64,000 nt of DNA from NCBI RefSeq assembly GCF_029210375.1, contig NZ_JARGER010000028.1:62001-126000 (forward strand), in the 5' to 3' direction. A program made the translations under genes and the position numbers. This DNA is from Nocardioides sp. YIM 152315 (GTDB taxonomy: Bacteria; Actinomycetota; Actinomycetes; Propionibacteriales; Nocardioidaceae). The notes beneath the pieces are model-generated. The model did not search any database and was not told the origin of the DNA. It saw only the letters and a program-made list of their open reading frames with translations. Of the stretch, positions 7,732-15,519 are shown piece by piece; the first letter of the stretch is position 1, and each line of letters begins with the position of its first letter.

Positions 7732-8130
7732 GTGAGCCTACGTCCCCCCGCCAACACGCCGGCCCCGCTGATCGTGGCCGTCTCCCTGGTCGCCGTCGAG
7801 GCGCTGCTGCTGCTCGGGTACGCCGTGCTCGAGCTGGTCAGCCTCGACGCGGACCGCGCGGAGGTGGCGCTCACAACCACGGTGTTCTTCGCGCTGTACG
7901 GCGGGGGTCTGCTCTGCTGCGCGTGGGCCCTCTCCCGGCTCAGCTCCTGGGCACGCAGCCCGGTCGTCCTGGCCCAGCTGATCCAGCTCGGGGTCGCCTG
8001 GAGCTTCTGGGGCGGCGAGACCACCGCGGTGGCCGTCGCCGTCGCGGCGGTCGCGGTGATCGTGCTGGTCGGCGTGTTCCACCCGGCGAGCCTGGCCGCG
8101 CTGGCGGCCGAGGAGGAGCCGGGCGGGTAG
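7732..8130 (+). CDS. conserved four-helix integral membrane protein
   Basis: A 132-residue protein with four hydrophobic segments at about residues 10-35, 45-70, 77-95 and 98-120, and an acidic tail. I do not recognise a functional domain. Its position next to whiB1 and pdtaS corresponds to the conserved integral membrane protein Rv3217c in M. tuberculosis, so it is likely the same conserved actinobacterial family. The GTG start lies 6 bases after TAGGCT (7720-7725), a pattern suggesting leaderless transcription. An 11-bp tandem repeat array follows 11 bases after its stop and runs into the end of the convergent sigF gene. Confidence 0.7.
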   Translation: MSLRPPANTPAPLIVAVSLVAVEALLLLGYAVLELVSLDADRAEVALTTTVFFALYGGGLLCCAWALSRLSSWARSPVVLAQLIQLGVAWSFWGGETTAVAVAVAAVAVIVLVGVFHPASLAALAAEEEPGG

Positions 8131-8141
8131 CCGGGCTTGGG

Positions 8142-8196
8142 GTGGGCCAGGAGTGGGCCAGGAGTGGGCCAGGAGTGGGCCAGGAGTGGGCTAGGA
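8142..8196. repeat. 11-bp tandem repeat array (five units) overlapping the sigF stop codon
   Basis: Five head-to-tail copies of GTGGGCCAGGA at 8142-8152, 8153-8163, 8164-8174, 8175-8185 and 8186-8196. Only the last differs, reading GTGGGCTAGGA. On the minus strand that single C-to-T change creates the TAG stop codon of sigF (8191-8193); without it the sigF frame would read on through the array. Confidence 0.95.
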
Positions 8197-9003
8197 GGAC
8201 TCCTCGTCCAGCGAGGTGCGCAGCTGCTCGAGCGTCCGGTTGAGCAGCCGGGACACGTGCATCTGCGAGACGCCGATCTCCTCGGCGATCTGTGACTGCG
8301 TCATGTTCTTGAAGAACCGCAGCAGCAGGATCTTCTTCTCGCGGGGCGCGAGACGGTCCAGCAGCGGCTTGATGGACTCGCGGATCTCCACGTGTTCGAG
8401 GCCCTCGTCGTCCACGCCGATCGCGTCGAGCATGGTGGCGGCGCCGTCGTCGCCGTCGTCGCTGGCGTCGAGCGACAGCGTGGAGTAGGCGTTGCTCGAC
8501 TCGATGCCCTCGACGATCTCCTCGACCGTGCAGCCGATCGTCTCGGCAAGCTCGCGCGGCGTCGGGGAGCGGCCCAGCGACTGGGTGAGCTCGGCGCTCG
8601 CCGTACCGATCTGCATCCGCAGCTCCTGCAGCCGCCGCGGCACCCGGATCGCCCACCCCTTGTCGCGGAAGTAGCGCTTGATCTCGCCGATGATCGTCGG
8701 CGTGGCGTACGTGGAGAACTCGACGCCCCGGTCGGAGTCGAAGCGGTCGATCGACTTGATCAGCCCGATCGTGCCGACCTGCACCAGGTCCTCGAGTGGC
8801 TCGCCACGGTTGCGGAAGCGCCGGGCGCAGTGCTCGACCAGCGGGAGGTGGAGGTGCACGAGGGACTCGCGCGCCGACTCCCGGCTGGCGGCGGAGCCCT
8901 CGTCGTCACCGAAGACGGCGAACAGCGCCGCGCTGCGCTGACGGGTCAGCTCGACGCCCGTGGGTCCGTCGGTCGTCCCGTCGTCGTCGAGCGAGATCGC
9001 CAT
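8191..9003 (-). CDS. sigF: SigB/SigF/SigG-family RNA polymerase sigma factor
   Basis: A 270-residue alternative sigma factor of the general-stress/sporulation group. Region 2 is intact (NRGEPLEDLVQVGTIGLIKS, DRGVEFSTYATPTIIGEIKR), with region 3 (LGRSPTPRELAETIGC) and region 4 (LAPREKKILLLRFFKNMTQ, QIAEEIGVSQMHVSRLLNRT). Such factors are held by an RsbW/RsbX-type anti-sigma kinase, and the gene directly upstream encodes one. The start ATG is one base after the rsbW stop. No anti-anti-sigma (RsbV) gene is nearby. The promoter at 9517-9543 resembles the sigma-F consensus, suggesting autoregulation. The stop codon lies within a tandem repeat. Confidence 0.9.
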   Translation of the reverse strand: MAISLDDDGTTDGPTGVELTRQRSAALFAVFGDDEGSAASRESARESLVHLHLPLVEHCARRFRNRGEPLEDLVQVGTIGLIKSIDRFDSDRGVEFSTYATPTIIGEIKRYFRDKGWAIRVPRRLQELRMQIGTASAELTQSLGRSPTPRELAETIGCTVEEIVEGIESSNAYSTLSLDASDDGDDGAATMLDAIGVDDEGLEHVEIRESIKPLLDRLAPREKKILLLRFFKNMTQSQIAEEIGVSQMHVSRLLNRTLEQLRTSLDEESS

Positions 9004-9004
9004 G

Positions 9005-9436
9005 TCAGAGACCGGGCTCCTGGTGGGAGGACACCATCGTGAGCGTCACGGTGAAGATGTCGTCGTCGGAGTCGGCGGAGGCGGTGGTGGCGAGGGTGGT
9101 GAGCACCTGCCACGCGAAGCTGTCGGTGTCGGGCTCGACGGCGCCGTCGACGCTGGCCGACACCTCCACGGCCAGCTCGCCCGGGGACTGGTAGAAGCGG
9201 CACACGAGGTCCGTGCCCGGCGCCGCCTCGCCCAGGACCATCGCGCTCGCCTCGCCGATCGCGATGCGCAGGTCCTCGATGTCGTCGATCGGGAAGTCCA
9301 GACGGGCGGCCAGGCCGGCGGTCGTGGTGCGCAGCACGGAGGCGTACGCCCGGTCCGCCGGCAGCCGGAGCTCGACGTCGGCTCGGCGCACCCCTTCCGT
9401 CGCGGTCGGGCCGGTGGTCGCGCCGATCGATGCCAT
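9005..9436 (-). CDS. rsbW: anti-sigma factor RsbW-type ATPase (GHKL fold)
   Basis: A 143-residue protein starting MASIGATT at 9436, chosen because the sequence upstream is low-complexity and outside the family. The VELRLPADRAYASVLRTTTAGLAARLDFPIDDIEDLRIAIGEASAMVL-type N-terminal half (given by its key D-x-x-D-I-E-D-L-R-x-A-I-x-E pattern) corresponds to the N-box region of RsbW/SpoIIAB kinases, which bind the sigma factor and phosphorylate an RsbV antagonist. The usual E-x-x-N is E-x-S here, and the later G-box motifs are weak, as in UsfX of mycobacteria. It is co-transcribed with sigF (1-base gap). Confidence 0.85.
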   Translation of the reverse strand: MASIGATTGPTATEGVRRADVELRLPADRAYASVLRTTTAGLAARLDFPIDDIEDLRIAIGEASAMVLGEAAPGTDLVCRFYQSPGELAVEVSASVDGAVEPDTDSFAWQVLTTLATTASADSDDDIFTVTLTMVSSHQEPGL

Positions 9437-9516
9437 GTGTCGTCCTTGGGGCTGGGTCGTCAGGCCGGGGGACCCGGCCCTGCGCAATGTAGCGGGACCG
9501 GCCCCTGCGGGTTGTC

Positions 9517-9543
9517 GTACCCGCGGGACCGGTCCCGTTAACC
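9517..9543 (-). promoter_or_regulatory. sigma-F-type promoter upstream of rsbW-sigF
   Basis: On the minus strand GGTTA (9539-9543) is followed after 16 bases by GGGTAC (9517-9522). The mycobacterial sigma-F consensus is GGTTT-N15-17-GGGTA and the Streptomyces sigma-B consensus ends GGGTAC/T; there is one mismatch in the -35. Predicted transcription start near 9510, leaving a leader of about 74 bases. It suggests the operon is read by its own sigma factor. Confidence 0.65.
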
Positions 9544-9643
9544 GCTGGTCTGATCCGCCTGCCGTCCGGTGGTCCGTCGCGACGCCGGGTGGCCGGAGAC
9601 CGCGCACCGACGGCGGTCCCAGCACCCAGGGCGATCCGGGGGC

Positions 9644-9699
9644 GTGCGCTCCAGGGAGTGCGCTCCAGGGAGTGACCTCCAGGGAGTGACCTCCATGGG
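9644..9699. repeat. 14-bp tandem repeat array (four units)
   Basis: Four consecutive 14-base units: two of GTGCGCTCCAGGGA (9644-9657, 9658-9671), one GTGACCTCCAGGGA (9672-9685) and one GTGACCTCCATGGG (9686-9699). It is located in the 374-base gene-free stretch 9437-9810 between sodN and rsbW, upstream of the sigma-F-type promoter. Apart from this array, the promoter and the hairpins at 9759-9820, I see nothing else in that stretch. Confidence 0.9.
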
Positions 9700-9758
9700 G
9701 TGTGCCCTGAGAGCGGGAAGCCTTCGCTTCGACGCCGTCCTTGGTTGCGGTGGACGGT

Positions 9759-9820
9759 CGCTACTTCGCTTCGCTCAGTAGCGCTTGAGACTCGAAGGCC
9801 TTCGCTTCGCTCAGGCCTTC
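9759..9820. repeat. Two hairpins with an identical TCGCTTCGCTC loop
   Basis: Hairpin 1: CGCTACT (9759-9765), loop 9766-9776, AGTAGCG (9777-9783). Hairpin 2: GAAGGCCT (9794-9801), loop 9802-9812, AGGCCTTC (9813-9820). The 11-base loop is identical while the stems are unrelated but each perfectly complementary. Hairpin 2 overlaps the sodN stop codon (9811-9813) and could serve as its terminator. Confidence 0.7.
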
Positions 9821-10215
9821 TTCGTCTCCCAGAAGATCTCGGCGATCTCGTCGATCTTGGCGAGCAGCTGGTCGGCCACGTCGGCGTCGAAGACGGCCTT
9901 GGTGCCGCCGCCTCCACCGGCCAGCTTGGTCGCCTCGTTGAAGAGGGTGTGCAACTGGGGGTACTTCTCGAAGTGCGGCGGCTTGAAGTAGTCGGTCCAC
10001 AGCACCCAGAGGTGGTGCTTGACCAGCTCGGAGCGCTGCTCCTTGATGAGGATCGCCCGAGAGCGGAAGTCGGGGTCGTCGTTGTCGGCGACCTTGGCGA
10101 TGATGGCCTTGACCGACTCGGCCTCGATGCGCGCCTGCGCCGGGTCGTAGACGCCGCAGGGAAGGTCGCAGTGGGCGGAAACCTCGAGGGTGGGTGCGAA
10201 CAGTCGCGCGAACAT
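9811..10215 (-). CDS. sodN: nickel-dependent superoxide dismutase SodN
   Basis: A 134-residue precursor. After a 14-residue propeptide (MFARLFAPTLEVSA) comes HCDLPCGVYDP, the Ni-hook of nickel superoxide dismutase: His15, Cys16 and Cys20 of the precursor become His1, Cys2 and Cys6 once the propeptide is removed. The rest is the four-helix bundle. It converts superoxide to hydrogen peroxide and oxygen and normally forms a hexamer. The ATG at 10215 gives the exact propeptide length known from Streptomyces; upstream in-frame starts lack support. The protease that removes the propeptide is encoded by the divergent sodX gene 77 bases away. Confidence 0.96.
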   Translation of the reverse strand: MFARLFAPTLEVSAHCDLPCGVYDPAQARIEAESVKAIIAKVADNDDPDFRSRAILIKEQRSELVKHHLWVLWTDYFKPPHFEKYPQLHTLFNEATKLAGGGGGTKAVFDADVADQLLAKIDEIAEIFWETKKA

Positions 10216-10292
10216 GCGGGTCCTCTCGTCTTCGGTTGTCCTCGGTGCCACCGGTGATTTCACGGAGGCGTTTGGCTGCGACACTACTCCGC

Positions 10293-10670
10293 GTGCCGCA
10301 GCACGAACGAGGTACCCGGTCCACGCCGGGAGACACCCGCCGGTGGGGCCTCGCCGTCGTGCGGGGCGACTCGATGCTGCCGACGCTGCGGGCGGGCGAC
10401 CGGCTGCTCGTCTCCTACCGTCGCGGTCCCCGGGTGGGCGACGTCGTGGTCGCCAGGTTCGCGGACGGGACCGTCGCCGTGAAGCGCGCCGCCGAGCGTC
10501 GTACGACGCGGGCGGGCGCCCCGGGATGGTGGCTGCTCAGCGACAACGCGGGGGCGGGCGTCGACTCGCGCCACCGTGGCGTCGTGGCCGACGGCGACGT
10601 GAGGGCGGTCACCGTTGCCCGGATCTGGCCGCGGCCTCGTCTCCTCGCCCGCGCCCCTGTGCGAGACTGA
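10293..10670 (+). CDS. sodX: nickel-type superoxide dismutase maturation protease SodX (S26 family)
   Basis: A 125-residue signal-peptidase-like protease with the S26 Ser/Lys dyad: Ser27 in VRGDSMLPTL and Lys64 in GTVAVKRA. It lacks a membrane anchor, as expected for the cytoplasmic SodX that trims the SodN propeptide to expose the nickel-binding histidine. The GTG at 10293 is chosen; more upstream starts would run into the sodN promoter region. Divergent placement with sodN supports joint function. Confidence 0.88.
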   Translation: MPQHERGTRSTPGDTRRWGLAVVRGDSMLPTLRAGDRLLVSYRRGPRVGDVVVARFADGTVAVKRAAERRTTRAGAPGWWLLSDNAGAGVDSRHRGVVADGDVRAVTVARIWPRPRLLARAPVRD

Positions 10671-10775
10671 CGACGAGGGAGATCCCCCGCGGTCCGAGAC
10701 CATCCGCGCACACCCCGCGCGTCGAACCGGACCCCCTTCGTTGCACGCCCCTCGTCTGGAAAGCCAGGTCTCGCG

Positions 10776-11960
10776 ATGACCCTCGACCGCTCCCACCCGC
10801 ACGCCGGCGACCCCGTCTTCGACCTGCACGTAGGCGGGAAGATGGAGGTGCGGTCGACCGTCGCGCTCGGGGGCGCCGACGACCTGTCGCTGGCGTACAC
10901 GCCCGGCGTCGCGCGCGTCTGCGAGGCGATCGCGGAGGACCCGGCGATGACCCAGCACTACACGTGGGTGCCCAACACCGTCGCGGTCGTCACCGACGGC
11001 ACCGCCGTCCTCGGCCTCGGTGACATCGGGCCGTCCGCCGCGATGCCCGTGATGGAGGGCAAGGCGGTGCTCTTCAAGCAGTTCGGGAACGTCGACGGCG
11101 TCCCCATCTGCCTGGACACCACCGACACCGAGGAGATCATCGAGACCGTCGTGCGCCTCGCGCCGAGCTTCGGCGGGATCAACCTCGAGGACATCTCCGC
11201 GCCGCGGTGCTTCGAGATCGAGGCGCGGCTCAAGGACCGGCTCGACATCCCGGTCTTCCACGACGACCAGCACGGCACGGCGGTGGTCGCCCTGGCCGCG
11301 CTGCAGAACGCGCTGCGCCTGACCGGCCGCGCCGCCGAGACCACCCGCGTGGTGATCTCCGGGGCCGGAGCGGCTGGCGTCGCGATCGCGGAGATCCTCC
11401 TCGAGGCCGGCATCACCGACATCGCGGTCACCGACCGCAAGGGTGTGGTGCACTCCGGGCGCCACGACCTCACGCCGGTCAAGCGCGCGCTGGCCGAGAT
11501 GACTGCGGACAAGACGGGGCGCACTGGCAGCCTCGCCGACGTGCTCGACGGCGCCGACGTCTACCTCGGCGTCTCGGGCGGCACGGTGCCCGAGGAGGAC
11601 GTCGCGCGGATGGCACCCGACGCGATCATCTTCGCGATGGCCAACCCGAACCCCGAGGTGCACCCCGAGGTCGCCCACCGGCACGCCCGCGTGGTCGCGA
11701 CGGGTCGCTCGGACTTCCCGAACCAGATCAACAACGTCCTGGCCTTCCCCGGCATCTTCCGGGGTGCGTTCGACGTGCACGCCACCGCGATCACCGAGGG
11801 CATGAAGCTCGCCGCGGCGCAGGCGCTGGCCGACCTGGTGGGCGACGACCTGACCGAGGACCTCGTCGTCCCCTCGCCGTTCGACCCGCGGGTCGGGCCC
11901 GCGGTCGCGGCCGCTGTGGCCGATGCCGCACGCCGGGACGGTGTGGCGCGACTGCGGTGA
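10776..11960 (+). CDS. NAD(P)-dependent malic enzyme
   Basis: A 394-residue malic enzyme of the short bacterial type without a phosphotransacetylase domain. Diagnostic segments are SLAYTPGVARVCEAI (start of the substrate domain), VVTDGTAVLGLGDIGP, KAVLFKQFGNVDGVP, the metal site INLEDISAPRCFEIE followed by VFHDDQHGTAVV, and the nucleotide-binding GAGAAGVAIAEILL. It decarboxylates malate to pyruvate, yielding NADH or NADPH; cofactor preference is not clear from sequence. It stands alone, 105 bases after sodX, with an unusual nested inverted repeat immediately after its stop. Confidence 0.92.
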   Translation: MTLDRSHPHAGDPVFDLHVGGKMEVRSTVALGGADDLSLAYTPGVARVCEAIAEDPAMTQHYTWVPNTVAVVTDGTAVLGLGDIGPSAAMPVMEGKAVLFKQFGNVDGVPICLDTTDTEEIIETVVRLAPSFGGINLEDISAPRCFEIEARLKDRLDIPVFHDDQHGTAVVALAALQNALRLTGRAAETTRVVISGAGAAGVAIAEILLEAGITDIAVTDRKGVVHSGRHDLTPVKRALAEMTADKTGRTGSLADVLDGADVYLGVSGGTVPEEDVARMAPDAIIFAMANPNPEVHPEVAHRHARVVATGRSDFPNQINNVLAFPGIFRGAFDVHATAITEGMKLAAAQALADLVGDDLTEDLVVPSPFDPRVGPAVAAAVADAARRDGVARLR

Positions 11961-11962
11961 CT

Positions 11963-12047
11963 GTGGTTTCGAGACAGGACTTCGTCCTTCCTCAACCACC
12001 GTTCGTCGGTGGTTGAGGAGGGCGTTCTGCGCCCGTCTCGAAACCAC
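11963..12047. repeat. 85-bp nested inverted repeat
   Basis: Outer arms GTGGTTTCGAGAC (11963-11975) and GTCTCGAAACCAC (12035-12047) enclose a central stem CCTCAACCACC / GGTGGTTGAGG (about 11990-12017) flanked by two mini-hairpins (AGGACTTCGTCCT and GGGCGTTCTGCGCCC). It begins 2 bases after the malic enzyme stop and ends 15 bases before the next gene start. The structure would fold as a multi-branched hairpin in DNA or RNA. It may be a terminator or a REP-like mobile element. Confidence 0.9.
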
Positions 12048-12062
12048 CGGTAGGTTCGAGGA

Positions 12063-13030
12063 ATGCTCGCCGTCTACGCCGACCGGTTCTCCAAGGACGA
12101 CCCGCTCTCCGCCCTGCAGGTGGGGGAGCGGCCCGACCCCGACGTACCGGACGGGTGGACGACGGTCACCGTCAAGGCGGCGTCGCTCAACCACCACGAC
12201 CTGTTCTCACTGCGGGGGGTCGGGCTGCGCGAGGAGTCGCTGCCGATGATCCTCGGCTGCGACGCGGCCGGCCACGACGAGGACGGCAACGAGGTCGTCG
12301 TCCACGCGGTGATCAGCGACCCCTCGTGGACCGGCGACGAGACCTTCGACCCGAGGCGCTCGCTGCTCTCGGAGCGCCACCAGGGCACGTTCGCCGAGAA
12401 GGTCGCTGTGCCGCGCCGCAACGTGGTGCCGAAGCCGTCGTCGCTCTCCTTCGAGGAGGCCGCCTGCCTGCCGACCGCGTGGCTCACCGCGTACCGGATG
12501 CTCTTCTCGCGCGGCCAGCTGCGGGCGGGCGAGACCGTGCTCGTCCAGGGTGCGGGCGGCGGCGTGGCCACGGCCGCGATCGTGCTCGGCCGGGCCGCGG
12601 GCCTGCGGGTGCTGGTCACCAGCCGCGACGAGGCCAAGCGGAGGCGGGCGCTCGAGCTCGGAGCGCACGACGCGTTCGAGTCGGGGGAGCGGCTGCCGGT
12701 CAAGGTCGACGCCGTCATCGAGACCGTCGGCCGCGCGACCTGGTCGCACTCGATCCGCTCCCTGCGGCCGGGCGGCCGGATCGTCACCTCCGGCACGACG
12801 TCCGGCCCGAACCTCGACGACGCCGAGCTCACCCGGATCTTCTTCCTCCAGCTGAGCGTCATCGGCTCCACGATGGGCACCCGCGACGAGCTCGCGGGCC
12901 TGGTGGCCATGCTCGACGCCACCGGCGCCCGGCCGCTGATCGACCGCACGCTGCCGCTGACCGACGCCCGGGACGGCTTCGCCGCGATGCTCGAGGGCGA
13001 GCAGTTCGGCAAGATCGTCTTCACGCGCTG

Positions 13031-13031
<1 letters not shown>
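12063..13031 (+). CDS. zinc-binding dehydrogenase family oxidoreductase (MDR, quinone-oxidoreductase-like)
   Basis: A 322-residue medium-chain dehydrogenase/reductase. The N-terminal GroES-like domain has SLNHHDLFSLRG and ILGCDAAG; the Rossmann domain has LVQGAGGGVATAAIVLGRA for NAD(P) binding and ends FGKIVFTR. The zinc-ligand cysteines of alcohol dehydrogenases are absent, so it is likely a zinc-free quinone oxidoreductase or enoyl reductase-type enzyme. TAGGTT (12051-12056) six bases before the ATG suggests a leaderless transcript. Its stop overlaps the start of the following SDR gene by one base (TGATG). Confidence 0.85.
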
Positions 13032-13708
<677 letters not shown>

Positions 13709-13822
13709 GCCGGCTCTCTGCAGCCGGCATGGTCTAGACCGATCCGGGCCTCTGGTCCAACTCGCCTCGCCCGGAGCGAACGCTCTCTACCCTCGCCATC
13801 AGTGCACACACCGGGAGGGACG

Positions 13823-14392
13823 ATGGGACGACAGCGCATCATGGTGGCGGTCGCGGCCACGGCATTGACGATGTTCGGGCTGGCGGGCTGCGGCCAGAGT
13901 GACCGGATCGCCGCGGCTCCGGTTGGTGCCGTCGCCACGGAGAGCCCGAGTGCGCAGCCAGATCCGGGCGTCGAGGTCGTCGTCACGCACGAGCGCGTCC
14001 GGAAGGCGATCAAGATTCCCTTCCGGACCGTGCACCGCAAGGCGCCTTCCCTCAAGAAGGGCGTCACGAAGGTGGCTCGCCAGGGCCGGCCCGGGCTGCG
14101 GGTCAAGGTGTTCCGGCTGACGCTCGAGGACGGGCTGCGGGTCGACCGCAGGCTCGTGAACAACGTCGTCAAGCGCAAGCCGGTCACTAGGCTGGTTCTC
14201 CACGGGACCAAGGCACCGCAGCCGACGAAGCGGTGCGATCCGAACTACAGCGGGTGCGTCCCGATCGCGTCCGACGTCGACTGTGCGGGAGGCAGCGGCA
14301 ACGGACCGGCCTATGCCCAGGGTCCGGTGCGCGTGATCGGCAACGACATCTACGACCTGGACGCCGACGGCGACGGGTGGGGTTGCGACTGA
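13823..14392 (+). CDS. secreted lipoprotein with G5 and excalibur calcium-binding domains
   Basis: A 189-residue exported protein. It begins with a lipoprotein signal peptide (basic start, hydrophobic core, lipobox GLAGC with Cys23). A G5-like domain of about 75 residues (roughly 50-130) follows, a fold linked to peptidoglycan or glycan binding. The C-terminus is an excalibur domain ending DLDADGDGWGCD, a Ca-binding loop like an EF-hand, with paired cysteines. It is probably a cell-envelope protein. The ATG at 13823 is chosen for its GGGAGG ribosome-binding site. Confidence 0.82.
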   Translation: MGRQRIMVAVAATALTMFGLAGCGQSDRIAAAPVGAVATESPSAQPDPGVEVVVTHERVRKAIKIPFRTVHRKAPSLKKGVTKVARQGRPGLRVKVFRLTLEDGLRVDRRLVNNVVKRKPVTRLVLHGTKAPQPTKRCDPNYSGCVPIASDVDCAGGSGNGPAYAQGPVRVIGNDIYDLDADGDGWGCD

Positions 14393-14402
14393 CCTCGACG
14401 TC

Positions 14403-14807
14403 TCAGTCGTCGAGGAGTCGCACGAGCTTCTGAGGCGCGCAGTCGCGGTAGGACTCGGTCACCAGCTCGGCGACCTCGGTCCAGTCGGTGTCGTCGTCGA
14501 GCACCATGCCGACGACCGTGGGCGACCACGGTGGTTGGTAGAACGGCGGGCCGGCGTGGGTGAGGGCGAGCAGCTCGTCGCCGACCGCGCGGAAGGTGAG
14601 CACGGTGCGGATCGAGTGGTCGCCCGTGATGTCACGGTAGGCCGACTCGTAGCCGGGCTGCGCGACCATCACGTGCGCGAAGGTCTTCGACCGGATCCGC
14701 CACCGGATGCCGGTCCACGCCTCCTCCTCGCGGACCTCCGGGAGCCGCCGGGTGATCGCGCCGATCCGGCGTACGACCTCGACCTCGGGCTCGATGCGTC
14801 TCGGCAC
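14403..14807 (-). CDS. MmcQ/YjbR family protein
   Basis: A 134-residue protein with the MmcQ/YjbR pattern: a start VVRRIGAITRRLPEVREEEAW, then WRIRSKTFAHVMV, a middle FRAVGDELLALTHAG, and an end PYWSP-type region YQPPWSPTVVGMVLDDDTDW followed by LVTESYRDCAPQKL. This small fold was once called DNA-binding; its role is unclear. The GTG at 14807 is taken as start; a CTG slightly upstream is possible. It follows the acetoacetate-decarboxylase-like gene by 8 bases. Confidence 0.75.
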   Translation of the reverse strand: MPRRIEPEVEVVRRIGAITRRLPEVREEEAWTGIRWRIRSKTFAHVMVAQPGYESAYRDITGDHSIRTVLTFRAVGDELLALTHAGPPFYQPPWSPTVVGMVLDDDTDWTEVAELVTESYRDCAPQKLVRLLDD

Positions 14808-14815
14808 GGTGCGCG

Positions 14816-15457
14816 TCAGCCGAAGGACATCCGGAAGTCGGCCTGGCGGAACGACGCGAGCTGTCGCGCGTCGCGCAGCCAGGCCAGGGGGCCGTCGGCG
14901 GCGAAGTCCCAGCGACCACGGCAGGGGAGCGCCTTCGACGAACCCCGGAGCGTCGCGGTGCGCTCCTCGCCGTCGGTGTCGTCGATGCCCGGCTGCCAGG
15001 TCATCCCCTTGAAGGGGATCCGCACCATCGCCCGGCTCACGTCGGTGAAGGACGCGCTCGCGATGGGCCGCCGCTCCACCGACGTGGACCACGCGGTCGA
15101 CGACAGCGGACCGCGGCGCCTGGTGTCGAGGTCGAAGTCGCACAGCCCCTTCGGGATCGCCCACAGCTCGCGACCCCCGGCCACCGACGCGGGCGAGTCC
15201 ACCCAGATGTCGGTGATGGAGACGCACCGACCGTGCCGCTCCGTCGGCACCAGGCGGGCGACGAGGAGCTCGGAGTAGGTGAGGGGGCTGCCCGGCTCGT
15301 ACGAGACGAACGCCGCGCCGTACACGCCGGCGGGCCGCAGCCCGTCGACCGGCGTCGCGAGCCTGAGGATCGACAGCCACAGCTGGCCGACCATGTGCCA
15401 CGGCGCCGCGGGATAGGACACCTCGGCGTCCCGGGACGCCACCCACTCGATGGTCAT
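14816..15457 (-). CDS. acetoacetate decarboxylase family protein
   Basis: A 213-residue protein of the acetoacetate-decarboxylase-like superfamily: WHMVGQLWLSILRL at the start, GLRPAGVYGAAFVSYEPGSPLTYSELL, and the RELWAIPKGLCDFDL segment where the family's Schiff-base lysine region lies. Many members are not decarboxylases, so the reaction is uncertain. It is divergent from the sulfatase gene; the 62-base gap carries a perfect 16-bp palindrome that could control both directions. Start is ATG 15457 (MTIEWVAS). Confidence 0.78.
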   Translation of the reverse strand: MTIEWVASRDAEVSYPAAPWHMVGQLWLSILRLATPVDGLRPAGVYGAAFVSYEPGSPLTYSELLVARLVPTERHGRCVSITDIWVDSPASVAGGRELWAIPKGLCDFDLDTRRRGPLSSTAWSTSVERRPIASASFTDVSRAMVRIPFKGMTWQPGIDDTDGEERTATLRGSSKALPCRGRWDFAADGPLAWLRDARQLASFRQADFRMSFG

Positions 15458-15493
15458 GCGGGCATCCTGCCGCACCCGGCGTGCTGGCGAAAG

Positions 15494-15509
15494 TGTCAGT
15501 CAACTGACA
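15494..15509. promoter_or_regulatory. Palindromic operator, probable TetR binding site
   Basis: TGTCAGT-CA-ACTGACA is a perfect 7-2-7 inverted repeat, 10 bases before the sulfatase start and 36 bases from the acetoacetate-decarboxylase-like start. Size and placement suit a TetR-family repressor, and a TetR gene is the second gene of the sulfatase operon. Confidence 0.75.
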
Positions 15510-15519
15510 GAATGCCTTC

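Noticed and set aside
9437..9625. N-terminal extension of RsbW to 9625
   Set aside because: The extra 63 residues are low-complexity and would cover the sigma-F-type promoter; the family start matches ATG 9436.
10194..10292. A longer N-terminus for SodX starting at ATG 10194
   Set aside because: It would overlap the sodN start and promoter region, and the extra residues have no protease or membrane character; GTG 10293 fits the family better.
13709..13822. Possible small gene in the gap before the G5 lipoprotein
   Set aside because: No frame with a ribosome-binding site and family-like composition was found.
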